64,000 nucleotides of DNA from an uncultured Clostridia bacterium (GTDB lineage Bacteria; Bacillota; Clostridia; Oscillospirales; Acutalibacteraceae). This document shows positions 52,829-61,344 of the stretch, one piece after another. The DNA is taken from assembly GCA_947627055.1 (NCBI GenBank), contig CANQUS010000001.1, forward strand, positions 62,001 to 126,000. The letters run 5' to 3'. The translations under genes and the position numbers were made by a program. A model generated the notes under the pieces. That model worked only from the letters and a program-made list of their open reading frames with translations, ran no database searches and had not been told where the DNA came from. The stretch's first letter is position 1; every line of letters begins with the position of its first letter.

Positions 52829-53738
52829 TCGATTATTTAAAAATAAATTTATCGTCACTGTTCTTTCGTTATTATGTACGGCACTTTGGGGAACTGCGTT
52901 TCCCGCGATCAAGCAGGGGTACAAAATTTTTTCTATTCAAGATAATGATATTCCCTCTATTCTCGTTTTCGCGGGCATAAGATTTTTTACCGCGGGAATT
53001 TTCGTCTATATTACGCTTTTTATAATAAAGAAAAAGCCGATCGTACCAAAAGGCAGAGAGCTGCTGAATATTTCGTTTCTTGGGATAATACAGACCGCGC
53101 TGCAATATATATTTCTCTATATCGCGCTTGTTTTTGTCACAGGTACTAAGTCCTCAGTATATTCTTCATTTGCCGCATTTTTGGGTGTACTGCTTGCTCC
53201 CTTGTTTTTCAAGGGAGATAGAATAACCGCTAAAAAGCTTTTGGGCTGTGTGATAGGTTTTTGCGGGATATTGCTGATAAATATAGGCGGGAGCGGGACG
53301 CTTGGCAATTTTACGATACTTGGCGACGGATTCCTTATACTGTCTAATTTATGCGGAGCGTTAGGAAATATATTTGCTAAAAAGCTCTCTGTAGACAGTG
53401 AACCTATTTTTGTTTCCTCGGTGCAGTTAACTGTCGGCGGTGCTGTTTTGATACTGTTTGGGATTGTCTTTTCCGGCAGCGTTGTATTCACGTCATATGA
53501 GTGCTGTCTTATCATGGGCTATCTCTCATTTATCTCAAGCGTATCGTTTGCAATATGGACAGTTTTACTCAAACATAATGATGTAAGTATCATCAGCACG
53601 TTTTTGCTTATGATCCCCGTATTCGGAACGGTAACGTCAGGTATTATTTTAGGTGAGGAAATTTTCTCGCTTGTAAATATAATATCAATTCTTTTAGTAA
53701 CGGCAGGCATTGTTTTTGTAAATTTAAAGAGCAGGTGA
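52815..53738 (+). CDS. EamA/DMT-superfamily transporter
   Basis: A 307-aa inner-membrane protein with ten helices in two homologous halves of the drug/metabolite transporter superfamily. The first helix contains CTALWGTAFPAIKQGY, the EamA signature. The second half begins near LGNFTILGDGFLILSNLCGALGNIFAKKL. The substrate is not predictable. ATG 52815 is 6 bp after GGAG; ATG 52812 is equally readable. It overlaps the end of the previous gene. Confidence 0.9.
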   Translation: MINSNRLFKNKFIVTVLSLLCTALWGTAFPAIKQGYKIFSIQDNDIPSILVFAGIRFFTAGIFVYITLFIIKKKPIVPKGRELLNISFLGIIQTALQYIFLYIALVFVTGTKSSVYSSFAAFLGVLLAPLFFKGDRITAKKLLGCVIGFCGILLINIGGSGTLGNFTILGDGFLILSNLCGALGNIFAKKLSVDSEPIFVSSVQLTVGGAVLILFGIVFSGSVVFTSYECCLIMGYLSFISSVSFAIWTVLLKHNDVSIISTFLLMIPVFGTVTSGIILGEEIFSLVNIISILLVTAGIVFVNLKSR

Positions 53739-53742
53739 CAGT

Positions 53743-54246
53743 ATGAACATTTCAAGCGTTATTTCCGCCATGACGAAATATTATGCCGGTGATCCTAAAC
53801 GTATAGGGCATTTCTTAAAGGTTTACGCCTTTTCTAAAACAATAGGTGAGTGCGAGAGTTTGACGGAAACCGAACAAAAAATACTGGAAACCGCCGCTGT
53901 CGTACATGATATAGGAATAAAAAGGTCAGAGGAGCTGTACGGAACATCTTCGGGAAAATATCAGGAAATGTTAGGCCCCGATGAGGCGAAAAAGCTGCTT
54001 TCGTCACTGTCGTTTGAAGACAATATTATTGAACGCGTCTGCTATCTTGTGGGACATCATCATACATATAATATGATTGACGGAGCAGATTATCAGATCC
54101 TTGTCGAAGCGGATTTCCTTGTAAATGCTTATGAGGATAGCTTGTCAAAGGAATCTATCATAAATGCTCGCGATAAGCTGTTTAAAACCAAAACGGGGAT
54201 AAAAATGCTAAATGATATTTTTGCATTGGAAAGAGCATCACAATGA
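53743..54246 (+). CDS. HD-domain hydrolase
   Basis: A 167-aa metal-dependent phosphohydrolase. The HD motif is VVHDIGI (about residues 57-63) with an upstream His in RIGHFLKV (about 21-28), and a downstream HHH cluster in VGHHHTYN. This matches the H...HD...H pattern of small HD hydrolases that act on nucleotides. The substrate is unknown. It is part of a compact cluster: EamA, this gene and a GNAT gene overlap or nearly touch. Confidence 0.85.
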   Translation: MNISSVISAMTKYYAGDPKRIGHFLKVYAFSKTIGECESLTETEQKILETAAVVHDIGIKRSEELYGTSSGKYQEMLGPDEAKKLLSSLSFEDNIIERVCYLVGHHHTYNMIDGADYQILVEADFLVNAYEDSLSKESIINARDKLFKTKTGIKMLNDIFALERASQ

Positions 54247-54995
54247 TAAGGCTGAACGGAGAACAGATCAATAAAACAGCCTCACTGTTCGGAGGGATAA
54301 CAGATACCACGCTCAAAAGCTGCCTTGAGCGCATAATGGGAGTTGTTTACGGCGACGGAGAAAGCCCGAAAACAGCGGCGGCGGTACTCGGATATATTTT
54401 TATCGGCGGAGAGTACAATGAGAAATTTTTATCAGATCTTTTTGAACTGATGAAAGGTAAAGAATTTGTGATAATAACGGAAAATGAAAGGATCCAATCT
54501 TCGGTTATTGATTATTATGGTGAACGATGTACAATTCAACATCGCTTTGAGACTGTTAAGAAAATACCGTCACTTCCCAAAACAGACTATATTTCCCCCT
54601 TAGCCGACGGCTTTGAGCTTAGATGCTTTAATGAAGATATGTATAAGCAGTCATTAAATGAGGAATGGTCAAAGGATTTTTGCGAGAACTTCAAAAGCTG
54701 TGAGGATTTTCTGAAAAATGGTTTAGGATATGGGATAGTATATGGTGATAAATTGGTTTGCGGCGTGACTTCATATACATATTACAGCGGCGGCTACGAG
54801 GTGATTGTTGCCACAAAGCCCGAATATCGCCGCAGAGGCTTTGCGAGGGCAGCCGCCCGCGAGTTTATAATGGAGACAATCAGGCGCGGAAAGCTTCCCT
54901 CATGGGACGCGGCGCACAGTGCTTCTCTAAGGCTTGCTGAAAGCCTCGGATATGAGCTTGACTATGAATATATCGGTTTAAAAATCACGGGATAA
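54243..54995 (+). CDS. GNAT-family acetyltransferase (GNAT_acetyltran type)
   Basis: A 250-aa protein with a C-terminal GNAT fold (about 165-245): GIVYGDKLVCGVTSY, then VIVATKPEYRRRGFARAAA, in which RRGFARA is the acetyl-CoA pyrophosphate loop. The N-terminal about 120 residues form an extra domain. Substrate unknown. It overlaps the HD gene by 4 bp (ATGA). Confidence 0.85.
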   Translation: MIRLNGEQINKTASLFGGITDTTLKSCLERIMGVVYGDGESPKTAAAVLGYIFIGGEYNEKFLSDLFELMKGKEFVIITENERIQSSVIDYYGERCTIQHRFETVKKIPSLPKTDYISPLADGFELRCFNEDMYKQSLNEEWSKDFCENFKSCEDFLKNGLGYGIVYGDKLVCGVTSYTYYSGGYEVIVATKPEYRRRGFARAAAREFIMETIRRGKLPSWDAAHSASLRLAESLGYELDYEYIGLKITG

Positions 54996-55079
54996 GATGA
55001 TCTCCCTGTTACTTCATGCTATGAGCGTAGAATAAAAATATTCGGTACGTCATAAACATGGATTAAGGGAGATGATTTT

Positions 55080-55541
55080 TTGAAGATAGAATGGAAGAAG
55101 CTGATAAGCTGTATCGCGATACCACTTATCGTTGGTGGTGTTTCCGCACTTTTGACACGCGGCAGCATGGAAACGTTTGCTTCGGTAAACAAGCCGCCTT
55201 TGTCGCCGCCGGGCTGGCTTTTTCCGATAGTGTGGACGATTCTGTATATCCTCATGGGAGTTGCGTCATACTTGGTACTGACGTCGGGAAAGATGAACCG
55301 TACCGCGCTGACGGTATACGGCATTCAGCTTGCTTTTAATTTTTTGTGGCCAATACTGTTTTTCAATCTTGAGCTGTACTTATTATCATTTATATGGCTT
55401 GTAATACTGTGGCTGTTGATCCTGATAACAACGGTTCTTTTTTATATTATTTCTAAGCCCGCAGGGTATCTTATGATTCCGTATTTGCTCTGGGTCACGT
55501 TTGCGGGATACTTAAACCTTGCGATATATCTTTTAAATTAA
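55080..55541 (+). CDS. tspO: TspO/MBR family protein
   Basis: A 153-aa protein with five membrane helices, the bacterial homologue of the translocator protein that binds porphyrins. The conserved first part has KPPLSPPGWLFPIVWTILYILMG (about residues 40-62) and the later helices keep the aromatic pattern AFNFLWPILFF. The start is TTG at 55080 behind GGGAGATG. Confidence 0.92.
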   Translation: MKIEWKKLISCIAIPLIVGGVSALLTRGSMETFASVNKPPLSPPGWLFPIVWTILYILMGVASYLVLTSGKMNRTALTVYGIQLAFNFLWPILFFNLELYLLSFIWLVILWLLILITTVLFYIISKPAGYLMIPYLLWVTFAGYLNLAIYLLN

Positions 55542-55550
55542 ATCACAAAA

Positions 55551-55595
55551 ATAAGCTCGACAGTCTGCCGCCGTTTGCGAAACTGTCGAGCTTAT
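55551..55595. terminator. Bidirectional terminator between tspO and asnB
   Basis: ATAAGCTCGACAGT (55551-55564) pairs with ACTGTCGAGCTTAT (55582-55595), giving a 14-bp stem. The A-rich and T-rich flanks give tails on both strands. Confidence 0.8.
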
Positions 55596-55610
55596 TATAT
55601 ATATATTGGT

Positions 55611-57446
55611 TTACTCGATTACGATATTATATTCTCTCATCCAAAAGTCGCATTGTGCGATATAGCTTAATATCTGCGGGGCGCGCATGAGCTGACCGTA
55701 CCACGGTGACGAGATGCTTTCGGGATCGTTTATAATGCTCTCTATACCGTTTCTGTCAAGAATTTCAGATAGTGGAGAGCTTTTGTCGTCCAATATATCG
55801 CGGACGGCTTTAGCGGCGAGAGTAAAGTACTGAGGGTTATGTGTTTTCGGGTACGGGCTTTTCTTGCGCCATATTATTTCGTCGGGAAGCAGACCCTCAA
55901 ACGCTTTCCGAACAATGCCCTTCTCCCGTCCGTTGAGGCTTTTAAGCTCCCACGGCATATTATAGGCATATTCTACGATACGATAGTCGCAGAAGGGAAC
56001 TCTTACTTCAAGACCGGAATACATGGACATTCTGTCCTTTCTGTCAAGCAATGTCTGCATGAACCAATCGAGGTTCAGAACAAACATTTCTCTCATACGG
56101 CTGTCAAGCTTGCTTTCGCCGGGTAGCTTGTCGGCTCTTTTGCAGGTGGCGGCGTATCTTTCGTGAACATATTCGTCGCCGTTTTTCAATAAACCCTTAC
56201 GGAGAATAGAATGTCTTATATCAAGAGAACGTGACCACGGGAATGTATCCTCAAACAGAATATCCTGCCTGTGATACCACGGATAACCACCGAATATTTC
56301 GTCGGCGCACTCGCCTGATAATACGACCGTGAAATCTTCTTTGACCTTTTGACAGAAAAGAAGCAGCGACGAATCGACGTCTGTCATTCCGGGGAAGTCC
56401 CTCGCCTTTACCGAATCATAAAGTGCATTGAATAAATCGGTATTGTTGAGAATTACGTTTTTATGGTTTGAGCCTATCGCACTCGCGATCAAATCAATAA
56501 AGTCGCTGTCAGGCGTCGGCTGAAACAGGCTTTTTTGGAAATATTTATCGTTGTCCTCGTAGTCTACGGAATATGTCGTTAGCTGAGGAAGTCCGTTTTT
56601 CTTATAATAGTTTGACGCGACGTATGATATTATGCTCGAGTCAAGCCCACCCGAAAGAAATGTGCAAAGGGGAACATCTGATACAAGCTGACGCTCGATA
56701 GCATCCGTCAACAGATCCCGAACGTGTTCAATAGTTTCTTCCTGATTTTCCTTATGTTCATATGCCCTCAGTGTAAAGTATTTTCTCTTGCTAAGGATTT
56801 TGCCGTTATATGTCGCGCATTCTCCCGGGAGTAATTCCTTTACGCCCTTGATTATGCCAAGCCCCGAGGTTCGTGCCGGTCCTAATAAAAAAATCTCATA
56901 CAGACCTTGTTCGTTTATTATGGGCTTAACGATAGGATTTTTTAGCAGAGTCTTTACCTCGGAAGCGAAAATCAAGCCGTTATCATACTCGTAATAGAAA
57001 AAAGGCTTGACACCGATACGGTCACGAGCCATAAAAAGCCTTTGTTCATCCTCGTCCCAGATAGCAAACGCGAATATCCCGTTAAACTTCTCTACACACC
57101 TTGTGCCCCAACAAAAATATGCTGTCAGCACAACCTCTGTGTCACTGTGACCGAAAAAGGTATAGCCCTTTGCGCGAAGCTCCGTCAGAAGCTTCGGCGT
57201 ATTGTAAAGCTCTCCGTTGTAGACGATAGTGCATATTCTGCCCTGAACGGATTTTGTCATAGGCTGCTTTCCGCTCTCTATATCAATAACACTCAGACGT
57301 CTGTGTATCAGACATACGCGGTCCTTAATGACAACGCCATGCTCGTCAGGACCTCGACGCTCCATTGACTTGCTCATATTGTTTATTGTCTGTTCTTCGT
57401 CGGTGAAATTCAGCTTGTTGTCATACCATCCTGCGATTCCGCACAT
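55611..57446 (-). CDS. asnB: Asparagine synthase (glutamine-hydrolysing)
   Basis: A 611-aa enzyme that converts Asp, Gln and ATP to Asn. The N-terminal Cys (MCGIAGW) is the glutaminase nucleophile, followed by the amidotransferase class II domain to about 215. The synthetase domain carries the ATP PP-loop LSGGLDSSII (about 260-269) and MYSGLEVRVPFCD. It is preceded by GGGAGGATTG. It stands alone on the minus strand, with a terminator shared with tspO. Confidence 0.97.
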   Translation of the reverse strand: MCGIAGWYDNKLNFTDEEQTINNMSKSMERRGPDEHGVVIKDRVCLIHRRLSVIDIESGKQPMTKSVQGRICTIVYNGELYNTPKLLTELRAKGYTFFGHSDTEVVLTAYFCWGTRCVEKFNGIFAFAIWDEDEQRLFMARDRIGVKPFFYYEYDNGLIFASEVKTLLKNPIVKPIINEQGLYEIFLLGPARTSGLGIIKGVKELLPGECATYNGKILSKRKYFTLRAYEHKENQEETIEHVRDLLTDAIERQLVSDVPLCTFLSGGLDSSIISYVASNYYKKNGLPQLTTYSVDYEDNDKYFQKSLFQPTPDSDFIDLIASAIGSNHKNVILNNTDLFNALYDSVKARDFPGMTDVDSSLLLFCQKVKEDFTVVLSGECADEIFGGYPWYHRQDILFEDTFPWSRSLDIRHSILRKGLLKNGDEYVHERYAATCKRADKLPGESKLDSRMREMFVLNLDWFMQTLLDRKDRMSMYSGLEVRVPFCDYRIVEYAYNMPWELKSLNGREKGIVRKAFEGLLPDEIIWRKKSPYPKTHNPQYFTLAAKAVRDILDDKSSPLSEILDRNGIESIINDPESISSPWYGQLMRAPQILSYIAQCDFWMREYNIVIE

Positions 57447-57521
57447 AAAATCAATCCTCCCTCTTGATAGTATATGCGTACTAACGGGAAAATTGATTAA
57501 AATTATTTTTCTAAATAAATA

Positions 57522-58787
57522 TTACTTTGCGTTTATATTGATAAATTCTGCTTTCAGCTTTGAGTAGACTATTTTTTGACTGCTGTACAAGCCGTAATAT
57601 CCGCTCAGCATATAGCTGACGGCACATCCGAATGTGAAGAAAATAATTCCCTGTGAGCCGAAAATTTCAATACTTAAAAGAATAGATGCAATAGGGCAGT
57701 TTACAACTCCGCAGAACAGACAAATCATACCCATTGCCGCACCGAAAATAGGATCCATGCCGAGCAATGGCGCAAATACACAGCCAAAGGTTGAACCGAT
57801 AAACAGCGTAGGAACGATCTCGCCGCCCTTAAAGCCGAAACCGATAGTCAAGGCTGTGAAAATTATTTTTAAAACAAATGCCTCAGGTCTTGCTTTTCCT
57901 GAAAAAGTATCGGCTATTATTGCGGTACCGGCACCGTTATAGTCACGACACCCGACGATAAATGTTAGGGCAATGATCGCAAGTCCACCTATGATCGGCC
58001 TAAAAACTTCATTCTTAATATATTTTTTTACAAGCTTGTGAGATTGCTGCATGATCATACAAAATATGATGCTTATAAGTGCTGCAACAGCTGCAAGCCC
58101 TACTGTTTGAGCTAACGAGATAAAGCTCATGGTCGGTATATGCTTGGAAATATTAAAATATAGAGGTGATATTCCCAAGCTGACAGAAATAGAATACGCC
58201 ACGATAGCTGAAACAAAGCAGGGGACAAGAGCGGAGTAGTACGTTATACCTACGCTTATTACCTCGAGCGCAAAAAATGCCGCAGTGACTGGAGTGCAGA
58301 ATAATGCCGAGAAAAGCGCGCTCATTCCGCTGAGTATCGAAATGTGCATATCTTTTTCGTCAAGATGCAAGAGTCGTCCTATTATAGAACCAAGGCTGCC
58401 GCCGAGCTGAAGCGCCGCACCCTCACGTCCCGCCGAACCTCCGAGAAAATGTGTTATTATTGTGCTGACAAAAATCAACGGGGATAACACCCACGGGACG
58501 TCTTGTTTGTTGCGGATAGACTCTATTACGCAGTTAGTCCCCGGATCGTTTTCGAGGCGGCAAAGCTTATACATCGCGGTAATTATAACTCCTCCGACAG
58601 GCAGCAGAAAAATAAGCCAAAAAATCGAATTGTTCGCCTGATTCGCGTACTGTATCAGTGTGCTGAACAATGAGCCTATCAATCCGCCAAGTACGCCCGT
58701 AAATGAAGCGATTGTCACCCATTTAACAAACGTTTTTATGTAGTTAAACGCAGACTTGACCTTATGCTCAATAATATCTTTTACCAT
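57522..58787 (-). CDS. ClC-family chloride/fluoride channel or exchanger
   Basis: A 421-aa polytopic ClC protein with about ten or more helices. The gating-Glu segment is kept as GGSAGREGAALQLGGSLG (about 114-131) and the third motif as GGEIVPTLFIG (about 310-320). The place of the first GSGIP motif reads DPGTNCVIESI, which lacks the canonical Ser, so ion specificity is uncertain. No fluoride riboswitch is visible upstream. I use ATG 58787 behind GGAGTGAGGG. Confidence 0.88.
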   Translation of the reverse strand: MVKDIIEHKVKSAFNYIKTFVKWVTIASFTGVLGGLIGSLFSTLIQYANQANNSIFWLIFLLPVGGVIITAMYKLCRLENDPGTNCVIESIRNKQDVPWVLSPLIFVSTIITHFLGGSAGREGAALQLGGSLGSIIGRLLHLDEKDMHISILSGMSALFSALFCTPVTAAFFALEVISVGITYYSALVPCFVSAIVAYSISVSLGISPLYFNISKHIPTMSFISLAQTVGLAAVAALISIIFCMIMQQSHKLVKKYIKNEVFRPIIGGLAIIALTFIVGCRDYNGAGTAIIADTFSGKARPEAFVLKIIFTALTIGFGFKGGEIVPTLFIGSTFGCVFAPLLGMDPIFGAAMGMICLFCGVVNCPIASILLSIEIFGSQGIIFFTFGCAVSYMLSGYYGLYSSQKIVYSKLKAEFININAK

Positions 58788-58805
58788 AACCCTCACTCCG
58801 TTAAA

Positions 58806-58834
58806 ATTATATCATTATTCGGATATTATTTCAA
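58806..58834 (-). promoter_or_regulatory. Promoter for the ClC gene
   Basis: On the minus strand TTGAAA (58834-58829), 17-bp spacer, TATAAT (58811-58806). It lies 18 bp before the start codon. Confidence 0.75.
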
Positions 58835-58855
58835 GATTTTTGTTTTCTGACTGTA

Positions 58856-58884
58856 TTGACCGATGCATTTACAGGATGTATAAT
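58856..58884 (+). promoter_or_regulatory. Promoter for the DUF4250 gene
   Basis: TTGACC (58856-58861), 17-bp spacer, TATAAT (58879-58884), 28 bp upstream of the start. It is divergent from the ClC promoter, only about 20 bp away. Confidence 0.8.
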
Positions 58885-58912
58885 TAAGAAAAAATAAACG
58901 AGGAGAATATGT

Positions 58913-59089
58913 ATGCCTGTTCCCAATGATCCTATGATACTTTTGTCATATATAAATACTCAGCTTAGGGATTTTTACCCATCTTTAGAGGAACTGGGGA
59001 AATCTCTCGGTGTGGATACGGATGAAATCAAAAGCAAGCTTGCGTCAATAGATTATAGATACAATGCTGTTCGCAACCGCTTTGAATAG
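58913..59089 (+). CDS. DUF4250-family small protein (58 aa)
   Basis: A short gene not found by longer-ORF searches. The translation MPVPNDPMILLSYINTQLRDFY, with LGVDTDEIKSKL and IDYRYNAVRNRF, matches my recollection of the DUF4250 family, a small helical protein common in Clostridia with unknown function. GAGGAGAAT precedes the ATG by 6 bp; an alternative ATG at 58909 is out of frame. It has its own promoter and terminator. Confidence 0.8.
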   Translation: MPVPNDPMILLSYINTQLRDFYPSLEELGKSLGVDTDEIKSKLASIDYRYNAVRNRFE

Positions 59090-59106
59090 TTTATTTGACA
59101 AAAAAA

Positions 59107-59150
59107 GCCGGACGTTTTTTCAAGACAGAAAAACGTCCGGCCTTTTGTTT
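59107..59150. terminator. Bidirectional terminator between DUF4250 and the Tim44-like gene
   Basis: GCCGGACGTTTTT (59107-59119) pairs with AAAAACGTCCGGC (59129-59141). CTTTTGTTTT follows on the plus strand and an A-run precedes it, giving a T-tail on the minus strand. Confidence 0.85.
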
Positions 59151-59169
59151 TGAATTTGGAATAATAAAT

Positions 59170-60381
59170 TTAAAATCTGCCGCTCCGCAGGATAACGCCG
59201 CGGTTGTCTACAAGTGAAGTGTTTCTCAGATATTCGTCAATATCGGAAAGCACCCATGAAAACTCACTTGAGCGTATAACGCTTCCGCAGTATTGACAGC
59301 GTCCTGCGTTAAGAGCGGTTACCTCGCCTCCACAGTTTGGGCATATGATCGTTTGAACGCCGTTTATTATATTTGTTTTTTGGTTGAGGTTAAAACGCCG
59401 CAGGAATTTAAGCTGATACCTGGTTTTGATATTTTCGGTAGAGCTGCCCTCAATAGGAATATTTGATCGGCTTGATGCATCAAGTACATAATGTGTGTGT
59501 ATAGACGTCAAATATACCGTTAAGTATTCGAAGCCGGACTCACGTTCATATTTATTGATAAAACAGCCTGCAATATGACTTATCCTGTAAATATCTCTCC
59601 TGTTGTGTTCGATATTATCCTCAAGCAGCGAACGCATTTTGTCAAAAAGGTCATCATTTAGGAAGATACGAGCCGCCTCAAGGTTATTTTGCGACCATGC
59701 CTCCCAAAAAATGAAAAACGATTTTTTACACCAATCAATAAACTCGTTTGCATCAAAGGTGGAGTCTGAATGATTCAGAAAAGAGGTGATCTCGCTCGTG
59801 TAGTTATTAGGCGAGATATAGGGAGAGGGACGCTCATCGGGATCAGCGAAGGATACGGGATGAAAATTTTGAGGAGTAAAGGCATCGCGTATGACGGATT
59901 CGTCCTCGACAGGATTGATTTTTAAGTAGTCGTTGATGTTTTTTGGGCTTTTCATTTGCTTAATAGTAAAATAAGCCAAGATTGCTGCTATACCTAAGAG
60001 AATGATAATGGATAAGTAGGGCAAGGCAGCTAAAAAGTGAGTTGCCTGTATCGTGTTTATAGCTCTCTTTATACTGTCAGGATCATCACGGGATAACGGA
60101 ATCCTGTTTGCCATACAGATACTGTCAAGATTTATATAGATGATTGCAAAATATATGCCGTAAATAAGGGCTAAGCCGAGTATGACACAGAGAAAGATGA
60201 TCTCTTTTCGGAGACTTTTGCGATTCCGTTCTATATCAGAGGGAGTCTCTGTACGCATTTTCTCAAATTCCTTGAAACGCTGTGCAAGCTCCTGCTTTGC
60301 CTGTGAATCATATAAATCGGGATTCTCGACATATGGGTCTGTGTCAGTGGCATTGTTTAATAAATCGCCTAAAAAAGACAT
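59170..60381 (-). CDS. Tim44-like membrane protein with zinc ribbon (copy 3)
   Basis: A 403-aa protein. A charged N-terminus (about 1-57) precedes two membrane helices (about 60-84 and 118-142), then a Tim44/mitochondrial-ribosomal-like domain (about 215-345) and a C-terminal zinc ribbon with CPNCGGE and CQYCGS (about 355-377). It shares with its two neighbours the fold order and the repeated DANEFIDW- and INGV(I/Q)-type segments. It is the last gene of a three-gene minus-strand array, 15 bp after the next copy. Function unknown; membrane-bound partner binding is inferred from the Tim44-like domain. Confidence 0.75.
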   Translation of the reverse strand: MSFLGDLLNNATDTDPYVENPDLYDSQAKQELAQRFKEFEKMRTETPSDIERNRKSLRKEIIFLCVILGLALIYGIYFAIIYINLDSICMANRIPLSRDDPDSIKRAINTIQATHFLAALPYLSIIILLGIAAILAYFTIKQMKSPKNINDYLKINPVEDESVIRDAFTPQNFHPVSFADPDERPSPYISPNNYTSEITSFLNHSDSTFDANEFIDWCKKSFFIFWEAWSQNNLEAARIFLNDDLFDKMRSLLEDNIEHNRRDIYRISHIAGCFINKYERESGFEYLTVYLTSIHTHYVLDASSRSNIPIEGSSTENIKTRYQLKFLRRFNLNQKTNIINGVQTIICPNCGGEVTALNAGRCQYCGSVIRSSEFSWVLSDIDEYLRNTSLVDNRGVILRSGRF

Positions 60382-60396
60382 ACTTCGTTCCTCCTG

Positions 60397-61320
60397 TTAT
60401 GTAATCCTAAATATTCCTGATCGTCCTAAATCATCGCCAAGCTCGGTCTTTCTGACAGCGGATATTTTCCAGGGGGAGTCTGTCACCATGCTTGATTTAC
60501 CGCAGTACGAGCATCTGCCCGCTACGACCGCATCCATTGGCGCTCCGCAGTTGGGGCAGGGGATCGACTTTACATTTTCTGAAATAATGGTTTTTTCGGA
60601 GAGCTTTCTACGTAATGTAATAGTATAGAATGTAAAGACATCCTTGCTTTTACTACCGTAATACGATTCACCAGTTTGATTGTTTTCCATATAGTCGATC
60701 ATACGCGATTTAATATATGCGGAAACATATTCATACTTATCATTGTAATCGTATTTATACAAATAGTCAGTCTGAAAGCTTATTCTTTTGCGCTTGTGAG
60801 AAACACCGTTTTGCAGTTGGTCTTCAATATCTGCCTTATCAATAAAGAAAATGTCCTCTGTCGTTAGCTTTTCAAGTAGCTCGAGATCCTGCTCGTTATA
60901 GGCATCCATATATGCGATAAAATAATTTTCGATCAGCCATATGAACTTATCCGCACTGAAATTCAAATCTCTTTTGCGTATCTGACCCGTTATCTGCTCG
61001 GTAAAGTTCTTTGGCTCTCCGTAAGACGATGCTGTTGGCTGCCACTGTGACATTGCTTGAAGCTTTCGATGTGCGGCAGTATCCTGATCCTTCGGAAATT
61101 CGCTCTTGTATTTTAAATATTTAGATATTATCACAACAAGCAGCACCGCAATGAAAATAAACACCGTTAAACCGTTTGAGCTCGAATTTGAGCTATGAGA
61201 GCGATAACGCATTTCGGTTACAATGCCAGATCCGGGAAAGGAATACGCGGCGGCAGAAAAAGCTGAACAGCAAAATAATAAGCATACAAGTACACAAAAC
61301 AGAACTGCCTTGATTTTCAT
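60397..61320 (-). CDS. Tim44-like membrane protein with zinc ribbon (copy 2)
   Basis: A 307-aa protein with an N-terminal signal-like helix (about 6-27), a short external part (about 28-50), a second membrane helix (about 50-66), then a Tim44-like domain (about 115-255) and a zinc ribbon CPNCGAP...CSYCGK near the C-terminus. The SADKFIWLIENYFIAYMDAYNEQDLE segment aligns with its neighbours. The start is the Met at 61320. It is 24 bp after copy 1. Confidence 0.75.
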   Translation of the reverse strand: MKIKAVLFCVLVCLLFCCSAFSAAAYSFPGSGIVTEMRYRSHSSNSSSNGLTVFIFIAVLLVVIISKYLKYKSEFPKDQDTAAHRKLQAMSQWQPTASSYGEPKNFTEQITGQIRKRDLNFSADKFIWLIENYFIAYMDAYNEQDLELLEKLTTEDIFFIDKADIEDQLQNGVSHKRKRISFQTDYLYKYDYNDKYEYVSAYIKSRMIDYMENNQTGESYYGSKSKDVFTFYTITLRRKLSEKTIISENVKSIPCPNCGAPMDAVVAGRCSYCGKSSMVTDSPWKISAVRKTELGDDLGRSGIFRIT

Positions 61321-61344
61321 ATTTTACTACTAAACTCCTAAGTC

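Noticed and set aside
58788..58920. Fluoride riboswitch upstream of the ClC gene
   Set aside because: The conserved GG-GATGG-type fluoride motif is absent on the minus strand; the promoter lies only 18 bp from the start codon.
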